Shown piece after piece: positions 54,703-64,000 of a DNA stretch of 64,000 nt. Source of the DNA: Carya illinoinensis (lineage: Eukaryota > Streptophyta > Magnoliopsida > Fagales > Juglandaceae); contig NC_056752.1 in NCBI RefSeq assembly GCF_018687715.1, positions 6,057,501 through 6,121,500 on the forward strand, given 5' to 3'. The position numbers and the translations under genes are program-made. Under the pieces are notes generated by a model, which was given only the letters and a program-made list of their open reading frames with translations, had not been told where the DNA came from and did not search any database. The first letter of the stretch is position 1; each line of letters starts with the position of its first letter.

Positions 54703-56056
54703 TTGAGTTTGGGTCTCTGTCGCCTTTTACCGGTTCTTCGCAAAAAGAAAACTAAAAAGCTAAGCATATTCTCTGATTCAAAATTAAACCGTTAAAATTG
54801 TGACTTATCTTTGATTATTGTGTGTGTATATATATATATATATGTGTGTGTGCGCATTTAGTGAATGACCATATAAATTATATTTTATTATATTTGTTAT
54901 ATATGTGACTTAGTTATTGTAGATGTTATAGTTTAATGTACATGTGACCTGGTTATTATGGATGTGATAGTTTATTATGTATGTGAATTGATTTGGCACA
55001 ACAAATTACTATAAAGTTGTTTATAAAAAAATATCTTGAGAATCATTTGTAACACATAAAAAAAGAAAAAGAAGTGAATGATATTGAGATATTCAAGAGC
55101 CAAGTATAAAAAATTTTATGTGCAGTCATTTTTGCGTATTTTTTTTATGCACTTCAGTGATATGATTGATTGTGTATTAAAAAAAATTAATCCAGTCAAT
55201 CATATCAGTAGAGTGCGCAGAGAGTACGTAAAAATGACTGTATGTAACATTATTCACCAAATATATACGCACTCTTTCAATCTTCCTACTTCTATTTTAC
55301 AATATTTCAATCATTTGCTACTTCATTTTAGTTTTATAGCATCCATACTTTTTAGAGTGCACATATTTTGTATATTTTATTTAAAAATAAAATAAAATAA
55401 AGTTTATTATTAAAATTTAGGTTTTTATTTTTTTAATATATAAATCTCATATTTTTCTAAAATCATGCTATAGTATACATCATCTAGCTTTCATCCACCT
55501 AACAGTCTCATATCAATTAAAAACAATCACAATGTATGTTTCAAAGTTCAACTTCATTACATGTTCTTTGATGATTTTAGACAAAGGCATCTCAATTAAA
55601 AAGGAATAAAAAAAAAAAAAAAACAGAGAACATGCATATTTTATGGGAAATAAAAACAAAAGAGAGTCTAGTTTCGAATTATTACAAGAAGTTTCCACCA
55701 TCTCATATTGTCGTCCAACAAGCTCTGTAGATCCTTAGGTAGTCTGTGTCACCAGGTACTAAGGGAGAAGTATTATGTGGGCCAACACAATTGCAACTCA
55801 TTCCCTCACACACTAACATTCCTCACAGATACCACACGACTTCAACAAAAATGTCAGGAAATGAAAATGCGAGGGAAGAGGGAGATCGACTTATCGACCC
55901 CTACAACAAAGAGAACCACAATATTCCAATATACAAAGAATGTTAAATAATCATCAAAACACTGCAAAAAACTCTCCAATTTTTGGGCTTTCAAAAATAA
56001 GCCGTCTTCCCTACTCTTGCATCTGACGTCTTGAGATGCACGTCCCTAGCTAGTAG
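54703..56056. other. Intergenic region between LEA promoter and ATAD3 3' end
   Basis: Contains a (TA/TG)n run at about 54830-54852, a weak tandem unit of about 45 bp starting ATGTGAC at 54903-54990, a 130-bp foldback element at 55116-55246, an A tract near 55608-55624 and the ATAD3 3' UTR at the right. No other gene is seen. Confidence 0.5.
55116..55246. repeat. Foldback MITE with nearly full-length stem
   Basis: The left arm TTATGTGCAGTCATTTTTGC...GATATGATTGATTG is the near-complement of the right arm CAGTCAATCATATC...GTAAAAATGACTGTATGTAA, separated by a short AT-rich loop. The two arms are about 55 nt each. It resembles a MITE family I associate with walnut-type genomes. Confidence 0.7.
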
Positions 56057-58193
56057 CTAAGCTGGTACACCACCTTCAGCTGCTAGTTTTATTCGCTGAT
56101 GATGCTCTGTAACCTTGTAATCAACAATTTCCATAAACAGCTGGGTATCCAACACGCAGTCCGGGCGCCCATAAACAGCTGCTTGGATGCTAGCCATTAG
56201 TTTTGCTATCTCTCGGCCAGAGAACCCTTCTGTCTTCCTGGCAGCTTCTCGGATCACATCATCTGATACATCTTTTATGGTTATCTTTTGTGACTTTTTC
56301 TTGGTAAAAAGACCCCACTTAGCTGCGTTCTGATCACTTTCACCAGAAAGGTACTTGTGCAAGTAGAGCTTCAGTAGTTTATGACGTTCCTCCTCTCCCG
56401 GAAGTGGAAACTCAATGACCTCATCAATTCGGTCGGTAACAGCACTGTCGAGATCACCTGGTCTGTTTGTTGCAAGAACGAGAACTATGTCTCTAGACTG
56501 ATCTCCAGTTCGGAAGAGCAATGCATTCAGAGCACTTCTTTGAGCTTCACTCATATGTGTACTGTTGCGCCTGCATTGGATCGATAACCTTGATTACTAA
56601 ATGGGTTTCCAGAAGAAATTATATTCTTGCAGAGAACAAAATCATTATTTGAATAAATACCATGAAAATAGAAGCCAATAAAAGGTACTTTGTGGTTAGA
56701 ATAACCAGGATGAACTTGAGTTTTAAATTAATTGCTTATAAGAAAGATACAGTAATCACAGAGCTTAGCATTTTTCACACATGAGGTCACATAAAAGACA
56801 GAGGATATATATTCAGGTGCTGCCATTTATACTCACAATCAAACTGACCATTTATGACACAAACATAGTAACATAACAATGGGAATCTCGGAATACAACT
56901 ACTATTATGCAGTGATAACTTCATGAAACATAACAGTTATTTATTTGATAACTTCATGAATCTCGGAATAACAAGCAGTGTTAACTGCATAAAAACTTAC
57001 TCGCATAAGAAAGCATCTGCCTCGTCAATAAAAAGCAATAAACCTTTATTTGATTTCTTAGCCCAATCAAATATCTGATGAATTTTGGTAACAGCCTGCG
57101 CACCCAGTGGCACAACATCTCCTCCAGTCATCATGGCATAATCCAAACCCTGTATGAGAAGATTCAAGTGTCAATGGGAGCACCAATAAAATAAATGTCG
57201 AACAAGGCACATATAAATCAGGCAGCAGTGATAAAAAGGAAGGGAGATGATGTCAAGATTTTAAAATCATACTGATTTCTGAGCTATCTCCCTTGCAACC
57301 AAAGTTTTTCCAGTGCCAGGGGGCCCATAAAACATCATATTGCGAAAAGGTGCCTGATGAGTCTTGGTGTTTGATGTAGCTCGAGAAAGTTGCTGTATTC
57401 TCCTTTCCAACGAAGGATGGAGAACAATATTTCCAAGACCATTTTTAGTTCCTGCAGCCCCAGCTGACGTACTGTATTTAAAAACTTTATTTTTAGCCTT
57501 AGAAATCAATTCCGACCCAGGAAATTTTGCAATGGAGGATTCTCGAATAAGTGATGGCTGCCCCAGAATCCGATTAACATATCCCCACATTACTCTAGCT
57601 CCTTCTCTGTAAACATATCAAAGATCGTGAAAGAGGATCAAATGGCTCATCCAATTAAAAGAATAACTTATCCAATTAAAAGGATAACTCATCATGACTC
57701 ATGAATCTACAACATCAATTGAGTTTTCCCATGGACAAGAATACTCTGCTGGTCATTGAATGAGGCCTTGATAAGAAAGATCTCCATGATAGTCATCTCA
57801 GACTGAATCGATCAGTCTATCAAATTGCCGGCTAGGGTACACTTTATTATTCCAATAACACAATGGTAGAGGGGAAACAAATGTTACAGAATGTCATAGT
57901 GAAGTAGTGGTGTTGTAGTGTTGGGGTGGGAAGTGATGGATGCCTGACGGAGGGGTGGGGCAGAGGGAGTGGCATGAGAGATTGTGGACATGACAGATAT
58001 ACAATACTTTCCTTGTTTCGTACATGCCTTGTCATAAACATAGGTTGTTTAGGGAAGTCATAGTTGTATCCACATTCAACATCTCTTCAGGACAAATTAT
58101 GCCACTTGGACGTACACATCCAACAGGCTAGATAAGCAGATACAAATTTCTAACCAACAAGATTGTCAATCATGGATGGACCAAGCAATATCC

Positions 58194-58240
<47 letters not shown>

Positions 58241-61200
58241 ATTGATAGGTAAAAACAACTCAAGATAAACATATTGGATTGAACCAAGCAACAGGCACAT
58301 AAATCCCATTTTACATCTTTCTAAAGCTAACAACTGCCAAGAAAAAGATAGAAATGACAGAGAAATACCACCCACATAAAAAAGAGAAATATACGTTAAA
58401 ACTGAAGTGACTAAAAAAGATGCAAGAAGAAAACAACATACAAACCTGGTTGTATAAACTCCTGCAGCTAATGCAGTGGCTCCTCCAACCGTCATAAGCA
58501 ACTTATTCCTATCAGTCAGTAGGATCCTAAAACCCCCTGCAGGTGAGAGTGGAGGAATGTTCATGTCATTAAGATATCCTCCTGCATGCCACCTAAATGG
58601 CAATTATAAAATCGACAATAATTTAAAAGTCCACGCCCCAATTAGATCCCAAACAAATGCTGAAGCATATGCATCTAAGATCAATAATATTTTATGAAAA
58701 GGAAATAGCAGATGCCAAGGTTATCAATTCATGAAACATAAGAACTAATTAGTGAAGCAGAAACATACATCAATAAGTTCAAAAGGGCTAAACAGAGCAA
58801 AATGGGTTTTCTATGAGACAGAAAATGAAATATAATAGTCCCACATGACCTTTGTAAATAGGTCGTCGTCTGATAATAAGCTAGGAATACCATATTTCCT
58901 CTATACAGGAGGTATTAAATTCATATACTATTTACACCATGAGTCAAACTCAATACAATTCGATGAGTCCTTTTTTTTCCTCTCATTAAGGTCACTATAG
59001 GCTTGACAAACAAAGAAAAGACATGCACAACAAAAATACCTAGTAACAAGAACAAAAAGAATTACATATGTAGGAAATCCTGAATATTTGGCAAGCTACT
59101 ATACATTGATATCCATATTGACTAAACAATAAATGTAAAATAATCACAATGAAAGTTGCACTTTAAGACCATTAAGGGTTGCACAAAACACATTAATTTA
59201 TAAAGTTCAAGGTAAGATGCTTTAAGTATAACACTTCAGGGCATTGACTGTTTAATCTCAGAAAGCTATGAAGTTATCATACTTTTATCGCATACAAGAC
59301 AGAAATATAGGTTCCAGGCCTTATTTGGATAGTGAGATGAGATTATATGTGAATGGTAATGAAATGATTATATGTGAATGGTAATGAAATCGTTTGTGAA
59401 TATTAGTGAAATGTTTGAGTTTATATGTTTTATGGGGTTTTGGGAAAGTGTTTTCTAAGTCCATTTGGATCTATTAGAATATAATTTTTTAATATTATTT
59501 TTGTTTTGGGATATGAAAAAAGTTGAATTGTTTTTTGTATTCTGTTTGGAAGTTTGGAAAAGTTCTAATGATTAGGTAATGATTAGATGAAAAAGTTGAA
59601 TATTTGAAATTGAAAATTGTTTGTGTTTGTAACGTTTGGATATTGCGATGAGATGGGATGAGATGAGATTGATGACTTGGGAGGACTTTGCTATCCAAAC
59701 CAGGCCTTAAGTGCCCACTTGAGTATATTGAACTTTCCCTTATGCCGAAAATTATTCAAGAATTTAATATATGTTTTTATATGGGTATGAAACACTTAAT
59801 AATTTTGAACCCTTATATCTTAAGAAGCAAAAGTAACTGTGAAGATAGAAAGTTTGCATCAAGATAAAGCATAACACTGAATTATTTTGCATAACATAGC
59901 TGCCTTTTCAACAATAAAATTCTGGAGATTTACAAAAAAAATAAAATAAAATTATGGAAAGAATTAATGATGTTAGAACATAGAAGTGACAAAATGGCCA
60001 TGAGCCCCAATTCATAGAGAAGTATGAAACACACAAAAGCAGCTAACCAGTCAGAGCACATGGCATAAGTCTTCATCCAAAAAACCATTTATATGTGGAC
60101 CAAATTAATCATCCTTGTGATTGAACAACATAAATACCAATACATGCTTCTCAGTCGTGTATACCTTCAATGTGACTAAAAGTTGTATTGATTGCAGCAA
60201 GCCATTTCTCTCTTTCGCCATTAATGCGTTCTATAAGCATTTTCCTGTTATGTTCCTCCGTCAGTTTTGCTTCATGGGCTCGGCCTTCAGCCTCTGCCAT
60301 GGCCTTAACTCTTATTGTTTCCCTCTCTATTTCAGCCCTCTCTTTCTCAGTTTGGCGCTGCTGAGCTTGGATCTGTTCCTCGGTAGCTCGTCTGGCTTGT
60401 TCTTTCCGTGTAGAGGAATCCTCTTGCATCCTAACCAGTTCAACATTATGTTTCCTCTGAACTTCATGATCTGTCTGCAAACAATGAGAAAATAAAACAT
60501 AACTGGCTGTTTGGCAGCAAAAATTTTATTAATTGTAATTTGAAAAAAGAATATAATTATTTCACTATCTGCACCTGCATTCTTTTCCTAGCCAGCTCAT
60601 CTTCATATCGCAGCATTTGTGCCTTTGCCTGTGCTTGTTGCTGTATCAAATCTCTTTGCTCTTCATGTAATTTACGCTGCTTTTCCTGCAAATTAAAAAA
60701 AAAAAATGTATAAGTAATAATTCACAATGGAAGGGTCATAACAAACTGACACTCAACAAGATTGATCAGACATGCTGCTTTTTACAATTAAATGAGCATT
60801 TTGTATAACCAAAAAGTTCAATCCTAAAGTGTAAGGTTGAGCCATGATGAAAAGTGTAAGGTGCTACAAAAATAACAACCATTCCTATCACCGCAAGGAA
60901 CCACTCTATAATATGCAAAGCAATAGGCAGGGACTGTTAGAGGTTGAGCCATCGCATAACGTGGGCAGAGTTTGACACAGCAGTTTAAGAAAAATTAAAT
61001 TAACAGTCATTTGGCCTACTTCCAACATACATACTCAAATGAGATTGGTTGAAAATATTTCTTTTTTTTATTTCAAAGTGAGATTGGTTGAACATATGCA
61101 GTGAAACCACATCATGCGACTAAAATAAGTGGTGTGAGTGGAAGGCATAATCACTCACGATATCGGCATTAGCTTGAATTGCTTCAAAATGAGCCTTCTC

Positions 61201-61985
61201 GGCAGCCGTCTCTGCAAGGCGAGTATCTTCTTGCTTTCTCATTACTTGGAAAACCTGGCACAACAGAACAAAGCCATGCAAGAAAACCTCTGGTTCACAT
61301 TTTGGGTTGTTTATCAAACTGAGAAAGCAAATATAAAGGGAGAGAAAATTCTGCAATGTTATTTTGGTTTTCAAACTCTGAATCGCTATTTTGCTAATTG
61401 TTAAAAAAACGCAGTTCCATACCAGTATACCAGAAAAGAGCCGTACTTCGAGAATGAAAATTGGCTGATTGAAAATTTCATTTCATTGACTATTAGACTG
61501 TATAAAGCAGCTTCTTTTTCTCTCGGGTCACAAATTATGAGATGTTTTACAGACAAAAAGAGCAGTCTTTCTTAGCATCATTTCCTCGGCACATACACGT
61601 AGTCCTAGGACTCAAAATCTTTATTAGTTAAAATTTCTCTTCTTCTCTTTTCCCATCATTTCTCAGCTACCTAACAATTCACAAAGAGTAACGGAATGCA
61701 AAACAAAACCTGTTTAGCGTGCGGGGAGCTGTTGATTTCACGAAGAGCTTTGGCGCCTCGTTCTAGCGACTCGGGATCGAAACCCGAGCCTTTGGACTCT
61801 TCGGCATCGGCCTTCGCCTCCGACTTTGAGTTAGAGTTCTGCTCACCCTGAGGAGAAGAAGACGAGGAAGAATAGAATGGAAAGAAACGAAAGGGACCGT
61901 CGGCGTACGCGCGGTCGGAGAGTGTGGACAAGGAAGCGACCGCCGCAGCCATTGCTACGCAGGAGGATAATCTGGAGGCGGCCAT
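56057..61985 (-). CDS. ATAD3: ATAD3-type AAA+ ATPase, mitochondrial inner membrane
   Basis: Eight exons, 61710-61985, 61159-61254, 60575-60685, 60165-60474, 58446-58536, 57273-57606, 57001-57149 and 56057-56570, splice in frame to 626 aa, the usual length of plant ATAD3 proteins. A Ser/Gly/Asp-rich N-terminal part is followed by a long charged coiled coil (about residues 70-260, with [16 protein letters not shown] and [19 protein letters not shown]). A membrane segment follows near 280-294 ([14 protein letters not shown]). The AAA domain has Walker A GPPGTGKT at 389-396, Walker [10 protein letters not shown] at 443-451, sensor-1 ATNRP at 489-493 and arginine finger Arg503, all intact. ATAD3 organises inner-membrane contact sites and mitochondrial nucleoids, and plants need it for growth. 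Closest in memory to Arabidopsis At2g18330 and At4g36580. Introns hold a MITE and a (TC)n tract. Confidence 0.95.
58195..58238. repeat. (TC)n microsatellite in an ATAD3 intron
   Basis: About 22 CT/TC units lie in the intron between the exons at 58446-58536 and 57273-57606. Likely a highly polymorphic marker. Confidence 0.95.
59316..59707 (+). repeat. Full-length MITE with AGGCCT terminal inverted repeats in an ATAD3 intron
   Basis: The left end AGGCCTTATTTGGATAG and right end CTATCCAAACCAGGCCT are inverted repeats with two mismatches. The interior has GAGATGAGATTATATG, a duplicated GATTATATGTGAATGGTAATGA unit, the TTTTGTTTTGGGATATG core, AAGTTGAATTGTT and GGGATGAGATGAGATTG. This shows the outer termini of the GATGAGAT family. 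A target duplication is not clear. Confidence 0.8.
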
Positions 61986-62731
61986 AGGTATGTGAGAATT
62001 CGAGCTCTGATCAGATTTTCCTTACTGGTTTCTCGAAATCGAAAAATAAATAAAATTTTAGGACGGGTTTAGTTCAGTCGCCGGTCTAGCCTTAAACCCT
62101 CTGTCGGTTCCACATAGCTAGGGTTTAAACGGGAAAATATTGAAAGCGGGAGTCGCTAGAACTCGGAAGGAGGACCGAGGGCGAGGGCCTGCTTGGAGAT
62201 CAATCCAAGTGGGGCCCAGCTTTATGGATTGTTTGGCCTCTTATGGATTCGTATTCCTTGCTTTTCACTTCTTTTTATTTTTTAAAGAAAATTCATAAAT
62301 TCATTAAAAAACACTTTTTAAAATTTAAAAAAAAAATTACAATTCCGTTGAAATTATCGAAAAATATCCCCGATGACTTTATCATTTTCCTAAATCTATA
62401 TGTGTGGGTGTAGCAATTGCTCCTTTTAATTTTTAATTTTTATTTTCTTTTATTCATTTTTTATATCTTTAAATATATATATATTTTTTAAAATTCATAA
62501 CATTATTAAATAATACTTTTTTAATCATTAAATTAAAAAATAAAAAGAAATTTATCGGGATCCTCAGTGAGTATCATTTATCACATGTGATAATGCTCTG
62601 TGAAGAAAGAATTTTGATCCAAAAAGTGTAGATCACTTCATTTGTTTTTTTTAAGTACTTTTGCATTTTTTTTTTTAAATCTTTCTATGTCAAAATCCTT
62701 GTTCTCCCTAGCAGATCCCATATATATATAT
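61986..62731. other. ATAD3 promoter and AT-rich spacer
   Basis: The first 200 bp upstream of the ATAD3 start are GC-richer and probably include the core promoter, though no clear TATA box is visible on the minus strand. From 62270 to 62730 the DNA is AT-rich with (AT)n and T tracts and no coding potential. Confidence 0.45.
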
Positions 62732-64000
62732 TGTTGAACCCAAAATTTTAAGTTTTGTGTAATTATATATTTACACATAGATTTGGATGATAACAAATGA
62801 ATTTAAAGAATAAAGAAGTCTCAAGTTCAAGTTGTCTACACAATGGAGTCAAGCACATCAAGGAAATAAGCATGAGCAAGAAGGGAACAAGTTCACATTA
62901 AAATTATAGAGTAATGTTGTAAATCTCTTCAAAATTCGAAATTAGGATTAATGCTCAAAATTAATATTTTATCATAAAGCATTAAAATATATTTTCCACA
63001 TGTGCATGAATATTTTTGAAAATTAAATTTGAAAATTTTGAAAGATGATTGATTGTCATCTTTTGCATGTGCATGCCTTGATTAAATGGTTGAACTTTGA
63101 AAATATTAAAAATGATTGATTATCATCTTTTGCATGTGCATGCCTTGATTAAAGGGTTGAACTTTGAAAATATTAAAGATGATTGATTATCATCTTTCAC
63201 ATGTGTATGTTTTATTTGAATATTTTCAAAAGTGATTGATGCTTTTTTAGACTTATACAAAAAGTAAAAGATTAGGTTTGAATTTTTTGAAAATGAAAGT
63301 GTGCTCATTTTGTCATATGTCAAAAGTAAATGATTAGGTTTGATTTTTTTGAAAAAGTGAATGATGTTGTCTTTGACAATTGAAAAAGAAGAACCTTTTA
63401 TTTGAATTTTTTGAAAAAATGAATGATGTTGTCTTTGACATGTGAATCTTTTTAAATTTGAATATGAAGTCTCATATGCCTATAAATAGATCATTTGAGA
63501 GCTTCACATTTACAACACCAAGAGCATACAACATTCATTCAAAGATTTCATTCTCTCTTCTCTAAGTATTGAGCCTTAATCTTTGTTCATTTTGAGAGAT
63601 ATAGTTTGCGCTGTATTGTTCTTATTTCACTCATTGAGAAGTGTTTTCTGATAACCTACCCACTATCAGCTCTTGTATCAGAAAAAGGGTGTGTATAACC
63701 CTTGTGTGTGTAGAAAGTATTCTACACGGGGAATAGTTGAATCACCACGTGTAAGGTGATTGCAAGTGTAGAGGGTGTTCTACACGGATCCTTTGTAGCG
63801 GTATTGTTCAAAGGTGTAATAGGTTTCTATCTCCACCAGAAGGAGGTTGAATAGTGAATTTGAGAATCTTCAAGGGGTAGCTTGAGGCGAGGACGTAGGC
63901 AGTGGGGCCGAACCTTGTTAACATACTGAGTTTGCTTCTCTCTTACCCTTACTCTTTATATTTATTGTTATTTCATATTTTGTTTATATTTTATATTATA
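62732..64000 (+). mobile_element. Partial SIRE-like Copia LTR, running off the window
   Basis: It starts TGTTGAACCCAAAATTTTAAG after a (TA)n run, has a TATAAATAG box at 63482-63490, a leader with CACATTTACAACACCAAG, and near the right a GAGGCGAGGACGTAGGCAGTGGGGCCGAACC-like block (63888-63917). That block is characteristic of LTRs of the SIRE/Maximus Copia lineage. At least 1.27 kb long. The end and the coding region lie beyond 64000. Orientation is inferred from the TATA box and the GGGGCCGAAC block. Confidence 0.7.
63044..63244 (+). repeat. 67-bp tandem repeat within the LTR
   Basis: Units starting GATGATTGATTGTCATC at 63044, AATGATTGATTATCATC at 63111 and GATGATTGATTATCATC at 63178 are almost identical at a 67-bp period. 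Each contains GCATGTGCATGCCTTGATTA or a decayed version. Weaker units continue on both sides. Such arrays are often found in the U3 part of long LTRs. Confidence 0.8.

Noticed and set aside
1..64000. CRISPR arrays, operons, tRNA or rRNA genes
   Set aside because: The evenly spaced repeats found are tandem arrays without spacers. The gene structure is eukaryotic. No cloverleaf or rRNA core sequence was recognised by eye.

Overview
This is nuclear DNA of a flowering plant. It has spliced genes with GT-AG introns, long AT-rich intergenic DNA, many degraded transposons, and proteins closest in my memory to rosid eudicots. A short inverted-repeat element whose ends look like GTTTGGAT...GATGAGATGAGAT occurs about ten times. 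I associate that family with Fagales, especially walnut and pecan relatives, but this is inference and the species cannot be fixed from the window alone.

Six host genes can be modelled with intact reading frames: (1) an alpha/beta hydrolase at 1442-12727 (+), four exons, with intron 1 inflated to about 9.7 kb by a Ty3/gypsy retrotransposon; (2) an ERD6-like vacuolar sugar transporter at 13326-18476 (-), 18 exons, 486 aa; (3) a single-exon HhH-GPD DNA glycosylase at 19348-20298 (+), head-to-head with the transporter; (4) a zinc-finger homeodomain transcription factor at 48091-49167 (+) with a 5'UTR intron; (5) a secretory-type LEA protein at 52762-54504 (-), three exons, with three ABRE cores in its promoter; (6) a mitochondrial ATAD3-type AAA ATPase at 56057-61985 (-), eight exons, 626 aa. 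From memory, the set matches two separate Arabidopsis neighbourhoods: ERDL6-glycosylase-ZHD5, and ATAD3-LEA-ZHD6-hydrolase. The window may therefore keep an ancestral order later split by duplication and loss.

The accessory part is mainly 20.3-47 kb plus the hydrolase intron. It holds a 5.8-kb gypsy copy with a 5-bp target duplication (5446-11286). A 1.28-kb CACTA element carries exon-like GC-rich DNA (24523-25803). A 4.3-kb Copia copy has a broken EF-hand gene fragment in its middle (25910-30235). A 5.05-kb terminal-inverted-repeat element carries a frameshifted F-box gene (35178-40229). A CACTA fragment lies at 40909, followed by a complete-ended 3.38-kb CACTA element with arrays of a TTCGAA-centred palindrome (42160-45538). 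The start of a SIRE-like Copia LTR runs off the right edge (62732-64000). Several foldback MITEs sit in introns and intergenic DNA.

The genes do not form a pathway: plant neighbours are independently transcribed. The clearest regulatory links visible are the shared 0.87-kb divergent promoter of the transporter and glycosylase and the ABA-type motifs upstream of the LEA gene. I found no rRNA, tRNA, CRISPR or prokaryote-like system. The most unusual items are the palindrome-rich CACTA element, the EF-hand fragment inside a Copia, and the F-box gene inside a non-autonomous DNA transposon.
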